A program made the position numbers and the translations under genes. This document shows, in pieces, positions 24,317 to 32,809 of a stretch of 64,000 nucleotides of DNA (positions are counted from its first letter, which is position 1; each line of letters starts with the position of its first letter). A model generated the notes under the pieces. That model did not search any database. It was not told the DNA's origin and saw nothing but the letters and a program-made list of their open reading frames with translations. Origin of the DNA: JBCLLP01 sp039738635 (GTDB taxonomy: Bacteria; Patescibacteriota; Saccharimonadia; CAILAD01; BJGX01); the NCBI GenBank assembly GCA_039738635.1, contig JBCLLN010000001.1, forward strand, positions 44,909-108,908, written 5' to 3'.

Positions 24317-24796
24317 ATGAGTCCAATCGTCGCCGATAGGGTACGCTTTGTGGTGCGACATCTGCGCGACTTCATTAACACCTGTGGCTATCCGCAAACG
24401 GAAGCCAGTTTTGACTCTGGTCGTGTTCACTATCACCAAATCACCAACGCTCCAAAGTTCACTGACGGAAATGACGAGCTCTCAGTTCATAAATTGCGGG
24501 TTTTTCATCCTTCTTCATTGAAAGCAAAGAAGGTTGTGGCACAGCTTCAATCAAACATGGGCCACATTGGCAGTTATGAAGTTAGCAGTTATGAAGTTCG
24601 TCTGGTGGTATATGAGCTGCAAATTGACGGAGTGATAACAAAATTTGAGGGTAACGACCAAGAATTTAGTACCGATCGCGTAACATTTTTTGGTTTAGGC
24701 CAAATAATCGAACGGGTCGATCTCGTGGTAGAACATGCCTTTACGGCTACAAGATTAGAGCAAATGCACTTTCCGCCAATTCGGCAACCAACATAA
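24317..24796 (+). CDS. Hypothetical cytoplasmic protein
   Basis: The 159-residue product is not recognised. It has no hydrophobic segment, is mixed alpha/beta with alternating polar residues, and ends with an Arg/Thr/Pro tail. AGGGAGGT sits a few bases upstream of the ATG, and a strong terminator begins at its stop, so it is a genuine independent unit. It directly follows the hammerhead repeat. Confidence 0.65.
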   Translation: MSPIVADRVRFVVRHLRDFINTCGYPQTEASFDSGRVHYHQITNAPKFTDGNDELSVHKLRVFHPSSLKAKKVVAQLQSNMGHIGSYEVSSYEVRLVVYELQIDGVITKFEGNDQEFSTDRVTFFGLGQIIERVDLVVEHAFTATRLEQMHFPPIRQPT

Positions 24797-24830
24797 TCGG
24801 GTTATATCAAAAGTATGACCCGATTTTTAT
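24795..24830 (+). terminator. Terminator
   Basis: AATCGGGT, a 15-base loop, ACCCGATT, then TTTATTTT. Perfect 8-bp stem, also usable from the minus strand. Confidence 0.88.
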
Positions 24831-25046
24831 TTTACTGGACTTACGCAAAGCTCCCTCATCCCCAGACCAAATATGACCGGTTATACCATGAGCCTGTCGA
24901 ATGGCTACAAACTGTTTTTCTTCTATCGACGTATCTACGGATACTTCTCCTTCAGATAAAACAGTTTTCACTCGACCAGATTTACCCTGGGAACGAGCGA
25001 TTTTGCATAAGTCCAGTATTAAAAAGGGTGCCTGCAAGGTGAACAT
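24807..25046 (-). CDS. Possible S4-like RNA-binding fragment
   Basis: A minus-strand frame of 79 codons contains LCKIARSQGKSGRVKTVL followed by SEGEVSV, which resembles the S4 RNA-binding core (helix, then GxVxVN loop). However, the VN pair and the usual TRR continuation are missing. Its ATG lies within the loop of a terminator hairpin for the upstream gene, so expression is doubtful. It could be a decayed gene or chance. Confidence 0.3.
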   Translation of the reverse strand: MFTLQAPFLILDLCKIARSQGKSGRVKTVLSEGEVSVDTSIEEKQFVAIRQAHGITGHIWSGDEGALRKSSKIKIGSYF

Positions 25047-25066
25047 AAAGTCCACCCTGCAGGCAC
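25021..25066 (-). terminator. Terminator of the 119-aa gene
   Basis: On the minus strand GTGCCTGCAGGGTG pairs with CACCTTGCAGGCAC (14 bp, one G-U) around an 11-base loop, followed by CCTTTTTAA. Confidence 0.85.
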
Positions 25067-25084
25067 TAAGTTCCCTGGCAGGTT

Positions 25085-25444
25085 TTATCCCACCAAGAAT
25101 TGTAGATGATACGGATCGGCCAAGATATCGGCTGCGTCCTGGTTGGTCCAGGTAGCGACCCCAACATGGTTGAGGTCAGCTGGAAGGCATGGGCCATCAT
25201 GAACCATGGCGTCGACATGAAGCCCAGCGAACGCGCCGTGGTCGGTATCGGTGCCTACCACGAGCACGACGAGCTCACAATCGGGTGCTGTATCAAACTT
25301 GATGACGGCGTCGACATGTCCGACACAGGTACTGACACAGCCAAGCCGTGTATGACGAAGCGCATTGCCCAACTCATTAACTATTGGACGAAGCGCCACA
25401 TTTGCTACGGTTGATCGCTGAATTCTTGAACTTCTACTATGCAC
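25085..25444 (-). CDS. GC-rich hypothetical protein
   Basis: GTG 25444 is chosen because GGAGGT lies four bases upstream; TTG 25456 is an alternative. The 119-residue product is rich in Val, Asp and His and has no recognised domain; VVGTDTDHGAFAGLHVDA hints at a compact alpha/beta fold. An opposite-strand frame (25106-25414) is in register and also looks codon-like, but the ribosome site and terminator favour the minus strand. GC content and codon use differ sharply from neighbours, suggesting acquisition. Confidence 0.5.
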   Translation of the reverse strand: MHSRSSRIQRSTVANVALRPIVNELGNALRHTRLGCVSTCVGHVDAVIKFDTAPDCELVVLVVGTDTDHGAFAGLHVDAMVHDGPCLPADLNHVGVATWTNQDAADILADPYHLQFLVG

Positions 25445-25581
25445 TCTCACCTCCAATGAGTACCCACTTCGGTGTGCAATGTGCCTGCTGCTACGAGCTC
25501 CTGACTCTTAGTAAGAAACTACTCTTTATTATTATACTTACGTTTAAATTGTCAAGGTGTTTTTCGGGATAAAAAAGAGCA

Positions 25582-25611
25582 GGGCCTGTTCGCATAAATG
25601 CGAACAGGCCC
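25582..25611 (-). terminator. Terminator of the two-TM gene
   Basis: GGGCCTGTTCGCA pairs perfectly (13 bp) with TGCGAACAGGCCC around TTTA; TGCTCTTTTTTA follows on the minus strand. Confidence 0.92.
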
Positions 25612-25626
25612 TTTAATGCTTTGTAT

Positions 25627-25869
25627 CTACCTGCGAGGCTTGTTCTGGACTGGGTGCCGACTGCCCCATGAGCTGATGGCGAGCAGTGGAAAAATAGCAG
25701 ATCCTCCGACGAGGGCTGCAAAAACGACGTAATTGGGATTGTGACCCAAGTAGAGGTTCGTCAGCCAAACACCGAGAAGAACCCAACAGACCACAGCGTA
25801 CAAGATGTACGTGCCCTCGAATATCTTGCTGGTAATTTGCTTTGACGCTTGTCTCGCATCTCTGCTCAA
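25627..25869 (-). CDS. Small two-TM membrane protein with TTG start
   Basis: The 80-residue product has hydrophobic helices at about 19-41 and 47-66, a polar N-terminus and a basic tail (HPVQNKPRR). The TTG start is supported by GGAAGG seven bases upstream, a consensus promoter and a perfect terminator downstream. No family was recognised. It is GC-richer than the surroundings and probably belongs to the same acquired segment as the following gene. Confidence 0.65.
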   Translation of the reverse strand: MSRDARQASKQITSKIFEGTYILYAVVCWVLLGVWLTNLYLGHNPNYVVFAALVGGSAIFPLLAISSWGSRHPVQNKPRR

Positions 25870-25941
25870 TCTATTACCTTCCTCTGATAGGACAACGAAA
25901 AGATGCCTTGATAAGCACTTTTCTAGATACAGAACAGAATT

Positions 25942-25970
25942 ATTATATCTGGATTTACTGTTTTCGTCAA
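25942..25970 (-). promoter_or_regulatory. Consensus sigma-70-type promoter
   Basis: TTGACG (25965-25970), 17-bp spacer, TATAAT (25942-25947) on the minus strand, about 70 bases upstream of the TTG start. Confidence 0.75.
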
Positions 25971-26070
25971 GGTTAGCTCAAAATGTATAAACGCCCGATG
26001 ATACAATTGCCAGCCTACTCTAGGCTATAAGAGTGCTAATATTTATTAGCTTGGCCTAAAGTTACAGAAC

Positions 26071-27072
26071 TTAAAGAGCAGCTACTTTTGTAGCCTTGCT
26101 GGTGGCATGGGATAAGCCTAGTTTAGCAATAGTTAGGATGACACTCTCATAATCTAGCTGGCAATTTAGCCTGCAGGCTCTTGTAAAGTATCCCCCTCCC
26201 AGTCCTGGAGCTAGGTTGGCTTCAAGAAAGTGGAGCTGCCCATGGGCATCCATCCTAAAATCAATCCTGCCGTAATCGCGAGCTCCAAGTGCTACAAATA
26301 TTCGCTTAGCAAGCCTTTTGAGTTCTTCTTCTAGAAAGGCATCCCCGATTGCAATCACCTCTTCGGTATCTTCCGTTTTGACGTCCTTACAAAGTATCCT
26401 ATCTCCTCTGCAATTTTTGACAGTTATTAGCTCGACTGGCATAACAAGAGCATCCCCTCCGTTGCCTAGAATAGCAACGCTGAACTCTCGCCCAGTAAGG
26501 TAGGGCTCTACTAAGGCCTTGGTAGCAAATCTGGCATAGATTGATTCTACCTTGTCACAAAATGACGAGTAGTTGTGCACTACTGAGTCTTTATCGATGC
26601 CCTTACTCCCACCGGAGGCAATAGGCTTAATAAAGAGCGGGTAATCTATCATGAGCTTGGCCTGAGGCCCGTATTGGCCTGGCAAGGCAGTAAAGTAAGG
26701 CGATGTTTGTAAGCCGGCTAGGGCTGCAGTAGTCTTAGCTAACTCCTTATTGACACTGATTCTTATGGCAGATTTATGAGAGCCGGTGTAATTAATGTTG
26801 TGCTCATCAAGATACTCAGATAACCACACATTGGATGGCACGAGGCTCTCGCTTGGATCTGTACGCACCATAGAGACACCCGCCATAATTAAATCTGGAG
26901 CTTTTAGTATTAATTCATCAATGTCTTGCAAACCATCAACAAAGCTAATGCCAACTTTTCTATACTTCTTAGAAAGTACAGAATATACCATTGCAAGAGT
27001 AGCTTTACTCATACCAGCAGCGCGAGCTCTATTAGTGCAGACTATTTCAATGTGTTTGTTGGTCTTGTTCAT
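26071..27072 (-). CDS. ATP-grasp ligase related to D-alanine--D-alanine ligase
   Basis: The product (333 residues from ATG 27072) has the D-Ala-D-Ala ligase plan: an N-terminal domain with MAGVSMVRTDPSESL in place of the usual HGxxGEDG loop, the ATP-grasp core with PLFIKPIASGGSKGI, LVEPYLTGREFSVAIL, and the magnesium-binding ARDYGRIDFRMD followed by FLEANLAPGL. In true Ddl the last motif is FNEVNTxPG, so the substrate is probably another amino acid or peptide. It may make cell-wall or dipeptide bonds. A TTG 36 bases upstream is an alternative start. Confidence 0.75.
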   Translation of the reverse strand: MNKTNKHIEIVCTNRARAAGMSKATLAMVYSVLSKKYRKVGISFVDGLQDIDELILKAPDLIMAGVSMVRTDPSESLVPSNVWLSEYLDEHNINYTGSHKSAIRISVNKELAKTTAALAGLQTSPYFTALPGQYGPQAKLMIDYPLFIKPIASGGSKGIDKDSVVHNYSSFCDKVESIYARFATKALVEPYLTGREFSVAILGNGGDALVMPVELITVKNCRGDRILCKDVKTEDTEEVIAIGDAFLEEELKRLAKRIFVALGARDYGRIDFRMDAHGQLHFLEANLAPGLGGGYFTRACRLNCQLDYESVILTIAKLGLSHATSKATKVAAL

Positions 27073-27236
27073 GATATTAATAAAGTACAATAAAATAGCC
27101 AGATGCAAGCTAAGTAGCTACACCTAAGTAACTATTACGAAAGTAATTATTATATATAATTATAGCAGATAAAGACTTAATTATCCATGGCCAGTAGCCG
27201 CTACTAGATAAGCTTAAAAAAAATTAGTAATACTAT

Positions 27237-27265
27237 TTGTAATAAATCATAAAATCATGTATAAT
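27237..27265 (+). promoter_or_regulatory. Promoter of the RRM protein gene
   Basis: TTGTAA, 17-bp spacer, TATAAT (27260-27265). A leader of about 110 bases follows, containing CAGCT/AGCTG and GGTG/CACC pairings near the ribosome site. Confidence 0.65.
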
Positions 27266-27383
27266 AAGCGAGTTCTTAGATACTATGCTGCTACGGCTCT
27301 AATGGATTAGGAAATTAATTAAGTTCTGGGTGCAGCTAAACAGCCGACAAAGCTGGGATTCACCAGAGAGATAAGAAGGAACT

Positions 27384-27641
27384 ATGGCAAAGAATCTATT
27401 TGTTGGTTCACTCCCATGGAGTGTAAACGACGAGCAACTTGCTCAAATTTTTGCAGAGGCCGGTTCAGTTGATTCAGCTCGTGTTATCACAGAGCGAGAC
27501 AGCGGCCGATCTAAGGGTTTCGGATTTGTGGAAATGGCTACCGATGAGGAAGCCAAAAAAGCAGTCGAAATGCTAAATGGCAAAGAACTTGAAGGCCGTG
27601 CTATCACAGTGAACGAAGCCCGACCACGCGAAGAGCGCTAA
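27384..27641 (+). CDS. RRM RNA-binding protein
   Basis: The 85-residue protein is a single RNA-recognition motif with RNP2 LFVGSL (5-10) and RNP1 KGFGFVEM (44-51). Such bacterial RRM proteins bind single-stranded RNA and often rise in the cold. GAAGG precedes the ATG; the long structured leader suggests post-transcriptional control. No glycine-rich tail is present. A terminator follows. Confidence 0.9.
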   Translation: MAKNLFVGSLPWSVNDEQLAQIFAEAGSVDSARVITERDSGRSKGFGFVEMATDEEAKKAVEMLNGKELEGRAITVNEARPREER

Positions 27642-27663
27642 AAGCGCTTTTAAAAATCAATCT

Positions 27664-27698
27664 ACCCCGCTCTGGCTATATAGTTATCGGGGTTTTTT
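27664..27698 (+). terminator. Terminator after the RRM gene
   Basis: ACCCCG, 18-base loop, CGGGGT, TTTTT. Confidence 0.8.
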
Positions 27699-27718
27699 GA
27701 TATGTATTTATTATGTAT

Positions 27719-29095
27719 TTATTGAGCTCTATGGACTAGTGTGCCCACCTGGGTATCACTGGCTACAAGGCCATGCTGACTTAAGAGTTTAGCTCGCAAT
27801 GAATCTGAGAGACTAAAGTTCTTGTCTTTTCTTGCTAGCTCATAGCTATCTATCACTTCTAGCACTTCTGAGCTTAGTGGATTATCAACTATAATACCAA
27901 GCCCCATAATATCATCTACCAGCCTCATAGCTTCCCTGGCGTCAACTGTATAGACCTTGCCTTCTATTAGGCGGAGTGCCGAGAGAGCCTTGGGGGTATT
28001 AAGGTCATCACTAAGGGCCTGCTTAAACTCGGTGATGAACTGCTTAGTTTTTCCTGTATCATCAGCTTCTGGTAACTGCCCTACCCTAGCTAGCATTAGC
28101 TGGTCGGTGTAGGTGCGGATATTTTTAAGGCGCTCCTCTGCCGAGCTAATATCAGCTAAACAAAAGTCCATTTGGCTACGATAGTGAGCGCTGAGAATTA
28201 AATACCTGAGGGCCATAGGGTCATTGATATCCTTAAGGGTCATGATATTGCCAAGTGATTTGCTCATTTTCTGAGACTTAATACTAAGATGCTCATTGTG
28301 AATATAATAATTAGCCTGCGTACCGCCACATTGAGCAAGCTCGTTCTCGTGATGTGGGAACTTCAAATCAACCCCCCCAGTATGAATATCAAATGGCTGA
28401 CCCAAGAACTCCGTACTCATAGCCGAGCACTCTATATGCCAGCCTGGTCGGCCTGGATAATTTTTGCCAGAGATATTAAAATCCCAGAATGGCTCCCCTG
28501 GTTTGTGTGCTTTCCAGAGTACAAAGTCAGCCACTCCTTCTTTTTGATCCTGATCGTTGGTGACACGCGCCCTGGCACTAAAATCCAAGCTAACTAGCCT
28601 TCCATAGGTCTTTCCAGAGGCGATGTAATTTTTGACACTAAAATAGACACTTCCATCGGATACATATCCTATGCCATCGCTAATCAATTGGGTAATGATG
28701 GTTTGAATGGGCGCAATGAAGTCAGTGGCCCTTGGCAAGTGGCTTATATCGTCTCGCCTAATACCGACCTTTTCGATATCATCAAGGAATATGTCAGTAT
28801 ACTTATCGGCTAATTTATTGATGGCATCAAGAGGCTCTTGGTTGGGGTAACTCTCGGAGGCTCTAGCTATCATCCTGTCGTCAATATCAGTAATATTCAT
28901 GACCCAATCAACATTAAGACCCTCTAGCCTAGCTAGCACTCTCTGTAATAGGTCGGGCATTAAAAAGGCCCTAATGTTTCCGGCATGAATACGATCATAG
29001 ACAGTTGGTCCACAGCTATAAATACTTGCACTACCGGGGTTAATGGGTATAAAATCTTGCTTCTTATTGGTCAGCGAGTTGTAAAGCTTTAGCAT
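27719..29095 (-). CDS. cysS: Cysteinyl-tRNA synthetase
   Basis: This class I synthetase charges tRNA-Cys. The zinc-binding C28 begins CGPTVYDRIHAGN, which contains the HIGH-equivalent (36-40 region). GWHIECSAMS provides another zinc Cys, HHENE the remaining ligands, and KMSKS lies at 276-280. At 458 residues it is full length. It ends the minus-strand array and follows the DnaQ-like gene after 3 bases, so they are probably co-transcribed. Confidence 0.97.
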   Translation of the reverse strand: MLKLYNSLTNKKQDFIPINPGSASIYSCGPTVYDRIHAGNIRAFLMPDLLQRVLARLEGLNVDWVMNITDIDDRMIARASESYPNQEPLDAINKLADKYTDIFLDDIEKVGIRRDDISHLPRATDFIAPIQTIITQLISDGIGYVSDGSVYFSVKNYIASGKTYGRLVSLDFSARARVTNDQDQKEGVADFVLWKAHKPGEPFWDFNISGKNYPGRPGWHIECSAMSTEFLGQPFDIHTGGVDLKFPHHENELAQCGGTQANYYIHNEHLSIKSQKMSKSLGNIMTLKDINDPMALRYLILSAHYRSQMDFCLADISSAEERLKNIRTYTDQLMLARVGQLPEADDTGKTKQFITEFKQALSDDLNTPKALSALRLIEGKVYTVDAREAMRLVDDIMGLGIIVDNPLSSEVLEVIDSYELARKDKNFSLSDSLRAKLLSQHGLVASDTQVGTLVHRAQ

Positions 29096-29098
29096 ATG

Positions 29099-29638
29099 TT
29101 AGTTATTATAAACCTTTCGAAGTACTTCTGCTGTAAGCTGGCAATCTTCTAGGGCATTATGTAGATTGCGCTTGGGCAGACCTAAAAATTCAAATGTCTG
29201 CTCGGAGCGCACTATATCTCCTCTGCCCTGACCTACCAAATGCATATAAGCTAGGCTCCAAATATCTAGATAGTGATAATCGTGCTCATAAATATCCTTG
29301 CCAATCCCACCAAGCATTCTACCAAGCATGCAGTGGTCAAGCATTTCGTTCCAGCTTGCCAGATAGACATCGGTGCCAAACTTTTCTAGAAATTGATTAA
29401 TTACTTCATCTTGGCTTGGAGAATTTTGTAGGTTTTCTTGTGTGATGCCATGTATCTTGGCTGACTCAGGGCTCATGCCGCTTAAGTCCTGCTTTATAAA
29501 GCTCAGAAAATTATCTTGCTCTACTAAACTCTCTTTGTTGAGTAGTACTGCTCCAAGCTGAATAGGTAACGATTTTTTTAGGTCCAGCCCGGTAGTTTCA
29601 AAATCAATTATCAGTATGTCTTTACTAAAACCCTTCAT
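29099..29638 (-). CDS. DnaQ-like 3'-5' exonuclease
   Basis: The DEDDh exonuclease signature is present: D12-x-E14 in IIDFETTGL, a middle Asp in WNEMLDHCML, and H160/D165 in HNALEDCQ. At 179 residues it is a bare exonuclease domain, comparable to the DNA polymerase III epsilon proofreading core or to a small repair/RNA-trimming exonuclease. It starts one base after the recR stop, in a DNA-metabolism operon. Confidence 0.85.
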   Translation of the reverse strand: MKGFSKDILIIDFETTGLDLKKSLPIQLGAVLLNKESLVEQDNFLSFIKQDLSGMSPESAKIHGITQENLQNSPSQDEVINQFLEKFGTDVYLASWNEMLDHCMLGRMLGGIGKDIYEHDYHYLDIWSLAYMHLVGQGRGDIVRSEQTFEFLGLPKRNLHNALEDCQLTAEVLRKVYNN

Positions 29639-30238
29639 CTAGAACGCCTGCCTGTTATCAAGTGCTCGGCTTAAGGTTAGCTGGTCGGCGTACTCTAAAT
29701 CACCACCTATTGGTAGCCCATGGGCGAGTTTGCTGATTTTACCTTGATAGCCCTGGTCTTGAAGTTTGCGAGATATATAGATTGATGTTGTCTCACCTTC
29801 TATATTGGGGTTGGTAGCTAGAATTATTTCTTCTGGCTCTACAACGGCTACCCTATCTAGCAGGCTTTGAATCTCTAAATCGTCTGGGCCTACTCCATCG
29901 ATGGGGCTAATTACTCCATGCAGAATATGGTATTGCCCCCTAAATAGTCCGGTTCTCTCAATAGCGACTATATCCATAGGGCCCGAGACGACAGCAATTA
30001 GCTCTGGGCTCCTAGTGGTGCTGGTGCAAATTGGGCAGAGCTCACCAGTGGCATAGTTCTTACAAGAAGAGCATCTTTGTAGGCCCTTGTTTAGATCCAG
30101 CATAACCTTGCCAAACTGATCTACATCACCACTGGCTAACAAATAAAACACCAGCCTTTCTGCTGACTTAGAGCCAATAGATGGAAGCTTTGCGAACTCA
30201 TCGATGAGATTAGTGATATTGTCGGGCAGTATTTGCAT
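29639..30238 (-). CDS. recR: Recombination mediator RecR
   Basis: RecR helps load RecA at gaps. The helix-hairpin-helix LPSIGSKSAERLVFYL, the zinc finger CSSCKNYATGELCPIC and a Toprim domain beginning ELIAVVSGPMD with ATNPNIEGETT are all present. At 199 residues it has the normal size. It is preceded five bases upstream by ybaB, the standard bacterial gene pair. Confidence 0.96.
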   Translation of the reverse strand: MQILPDNITNLIDEFAKLPSIGSKSAERLVFYLLASGDVDQFGKVMLDLNKGLQRCSSCKNYATGELCPICTSTTRSPELIAVVSGPMDIVAIERTGLFRGQYHILHGVISPIDGVGPDDLEIQSLLDRVAVVEPEEIILATNPNIEGETTSIYISRKLQDQGYQGKISKLAHGLPIGGDLEYADQLTLSRALDNRQAF

Positions 30239-30243
30239 CTTTG

Positions 30244-30552
30244 CTACATACCAGGCAACTTCATACTGCCAGCTATCTCTTGCATTTTAGTTGTGGCCTC
30301 TGCCATAAGTTCTTTATTGGCCTGATTAACTGCTGCCATGATAAGCTCTGACAATCTATCGAGATCTTCGGCTAAATCTGGCTGAATTTCAATCTTCCTT
30401 ATCTCAACATTCATGCTTGTCTGGCTAATAGCTAGCCCTGCGGTAACTACTACCTCGCCGTCACCAGCTTCAGCTTCTATTTGCATTCGCTTCAAGTCTT
30501 TTTGTAATTTAAGGGCTTTTTGGGCTAATTTAGCTTTTTCTATCATTGACAT
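30244..30552 (-). CDS. YbaB/EbfC nucleoid-associated protein
   Basis: The 102-residue protein has the YbaB fold: an N-terminal coiled coil (KAKLAQKALKLQKDLKRMQ) and the middle segment GDGEVVVTAGLA. It binds DNA as a tweezer-shaped dimer. AAGGAG lies upstream of its ATG and it is followed by recR. Confidence 0.92.
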   Translation of the reverse strand: MSMIEKAKLAQKALKLQKDLKRMQIEAEAGDGEVVVTAGLAISQTSMNVEIRKIEIQPDLAEDLDRLSELIMAAVNQANKELMAEATTKMQEIAGSMKLPGM

Positions 30553-30585
30553 ATTGATACTCCTTTTGTTACTGATTAATACTCT

Positions 30586-32085
30586 CTATTGTATCTGATA
30601 AAGCCTGGCTTCGCTATATCCCCCGCGATATGACTGCTTAAGCACCCAACTAGGCGGCACAGAATCATAATAATCATGCTGGCCAGTCTTGCCAATCAGC
30701 CAGACTCTGCCTGGTGGCAAGCTAGTAAATGAGTCCGTATAGACACCCTTATCGTAGAGGAGCCCAGACTCACCATAGCCATTAGGCCTACCATTATGGG
30801 TATAGAGTAGTATTCTAGAGCCAGTTTGATTATAAAAGCTTGAATCAAAATATGTATAGAGCTCAGCTGAGATTATGCTATCACCTGGCAAATACTGCTG
30901 ATTTAGGGCATCCATTACATTACCCATCTGATGATTACCCTGGGAGTAAACATTTCTAATCCCCACGAGCTGTAAGGATATAACTACCAGAGCCAGCGCT
31001 ACTGCAACTGCGCGATGTTTTTTCACAAGCGAGCTAAAATAAATTGCTAGCAACATACAAACGCTAAGCGCACTAAAAACAAAATAGCGCTGATGGAAGA
31101 CCGGCTTGACTAGCGAAATTACAATGACAGATAAAATTGGTAAAAGCGTAAAAATAGCTAGAAGCCGAACAAAGCGCTCCTTAGACTTGTCTAAAATGGA
31201 AATATATAGGATAGCTGCCAAAACCCCCAGCGGCAGCACCCAATAAGAGATGGGGCCAATCAAGTGCGCGTCAGTAAAAGTAAAAAACTGCCAAATGGTG
31301 TCATTAAAAGTAGCGATGGATGTCTTAGATAGCCAGCCTAGCCCTTGACCGCTAGTAATTTGATTAATCATATTCGGTATCCACGGCAAAAAGATAATCA
31401 CTGCTAAAACATTAGCTCCCCACCAGCGCCAATCTGAGAGTAGTTTTATTTTCTTATTGCCTTTTACAATATAGAGGCTAGCCACATATAGCCAAAAGCT
31501 AGCTACCACTAGAACCGTAAAGTAATGGGTATAAAGACCAGCCGATATTCCAAGAATATACAATGCGTACCCTAGCCAACGATTATTACGACGGACTATC
31601 ATAATAAGTCCTAGCATAGCTACCAACATAAATACTCCCAGCACACCATACATTCTAGCTTCCTGGCTATAGCGAATCAAGAAAGGGTTAAGCGCTAGGA
31701 TAACTCCAGCTAGTGCGGCAATATTATGTCGCTTAGTAATTTTATCAACTATTAAGTAGCCTAGCCCCACTACCGCAACTCCACATACAGCGCTTAAAGA
31801 TCGCAGCGCAAGGGCTGAATTACCAAATATCACCGACCAGCCATGCAGTAGCTCGTAGTAGAGCGGTGGATGCACATCCCTAGCTGAACCAAGCCAAATA
31901 CCTAGCCAGTCCCTACTTGCCAACATAGCACTATATCCTTCATCGTGCCAAATGCTCGACTTTGTAATCCCAACCCACCGAGCGGTAACTGCCAAGACTA
32001 TAATTACACCAAACACCAAAACCCAATGCTCATTAAGATATTTACTAAACCTACTAGATGAATTAGATTTAATTTTTGTATTGGC
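30586..32085 (-). CDS. GT39/ArnT-like membrane glycosyltransferase
   Basis: I place the start at GTG 32085, which gives about 499 residues; the longer frame to 32205 runs through the neighbouring gene. After a Ser/Lys-rich N-terminus there are roughly 11-12 hydrophobic helices. The first external loop carries SIWHDEGYS with the acidic pair typical of polyprenol-phosphate-sugar transferases, then RDVHPPLYYELLHGW. The last 100 residues are a soluble exported domain. It would take a sugar from a lipid carrier, probably one made by the adjacent GT2 enzyme, and attach it to a surface acceptor. Confidence 0.8.
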   Translation of the reverse strand, partial: ANTKIKSNSSSRFSKYLNEHWVLVFGVIIVLAVTARWVGITKSSIWHDEGYSAMLASRDWLGIWLGSARDVHPPLYYELLHGWSVIFGNSALALRSLSAVCGVAVVGLGYLIVDKITKRHNIAALAGVILALNPFLIRYSQEARMYGVLGVFMLVAMLGLIMIVRRNNRWLGYALYILGISAGLYTHYFTVLVVASFWLYVASLYIVKGNKKIKLLSDWRWWGANVLAVIIFLPWIPNMINQITSGQGLGWLSKTSIATFNDTIWQFFTFTDAHLIGPISYWVLPLGVLAAILYISILDKSKERFVRLLAIFTLLPILSVIVISLVKPVFHQRYFVFSALSVCMLLAIYFSSLVKKHRAVAVALALVVISLQLVGIRNVYSQGNHQMGNVMDALNQQYLPGDSIISAELYTYFDSSFYNQTGSRILLYTHNGRPNGYGESGLLYDKGVYTDSFTSLPPGRVWLIGKTGQHDYYDSVPPSWVLKQSYRGGYSEARLYQIQ

Positions 32086-32809
32086 CACGGAGTATCTGCC
32101 AGCGAATTTTAAGCAAATCACCAAAGGTCTGCACTGATGCCTTAATGGGTGAGCTACCGCTAATTTTACTGCCTTCCTTGACATCTTTCCAGTCAGGAAC
32201 ATCAATAAGCCCGATACTCATGCCCTTCTTTCGCGCAATAGCTAGTATTTCCATATCAAATCCCCAGCTCTCGATGGTCTGGAGCGGGAATATAATATCT
32301 GCCGACTCCTTAGTGAAAGCCTTAAACCCACATTGGGTGTCTTTAATACCAGGCAAGAGCAATGTCTGCACTAGCATATTGCCAGTACTAGAAATGATTT
32401 TACGAAGACCCTTGTGGCTGGCCTGGAGATTCCTAACACATATTGCTACCTGCTTGCCAGAGCCCAGCAGACTAATGGCGTCATCAATATACTTCAGTGG
32501 AGTAGCGAGATCGGCATCCATAAACAACACATACTTGCCCTTAGCTTTGAGCATTCCTTTTTTAACTTGTAGGCCCTTTATAAACTTGTCTTTTGGTTTG
32601 GGTCCTACATTAATTACCTCAAGGTCATTAAATAACGAGCTGCGACTTTTTACTTCATCGACCGTACCATCGGGACTTCCGGCATCAATTATTAGTACTT
32701 GGGCATTTATCTTAGAATGATCAAGGTATTTTGATAGTTTATCCAAAGTGGCGCCAATCCTGCCAGCCTCATTGTAGGTGGGTATGACAATACTTAGAAA
32801 AGTACTCAT
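32069..32809 (-). CDS. GT2 polyprenyl-phosphate sugar transferase (DPM1/DolP-glucosyltransferase-like)
   Basis: The 246-residue GT-A protein has SIVIPTYNEAGRIG, IIDAGSPDGTVDEV and the donor-binding YVLFMDADLATPL (DxD), followed by DTQCGFKAF and WGFDMEIL, as in dolichyl- or undecaprenyl-phosphate hexosyltransferases. It has no membrane helix. It would load glucose or mannose onto a polyprenyl phosphate for the two GT39-like enzymes beside it. It overlaps both neighbours by a few bases. Confidence 0.88.
   Translation of the reverse strand: MSTFLSIVIPTYNEAGRIGATLDKLSKYLDHSKINAQVLIIDAGSPDGTVDEVKSRSSLFNDLEVINVGPKPKDKFIKGLQVKKGMLKAKGKYVLFMDADLATPLKYIDDAISLLGSGKQVAICVRNLQASHKGLRKIISSTGNMLVQTLLLPGIKDTQCGFKAFTKESADIIFPLQTIESWGFDMEILAIARKKGMSIGLIDVPDWKDVKEGSKISGSSPIKASVQTFGDLLKIRWQILRGQYKN

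Noticed and set aside
24167..24439. Minus-strand 90-codon frame across the hammerhead repeat
   Set aside because: It overlaps the ribozyme and a well-supported plus-strand gene and its C-terminal end is translated repeat sequence.
25106..25414. Plus-strand open frame of 102 codons with coding-like codons
   Set aside because: It is in register with the minus-strand gene, so purine-any-pyrimidine periodicity appears on both strands. It has a stop directly before its ATG and no ribosome site, whereas the minus gene has a Shine-Dalgarno and terminator.
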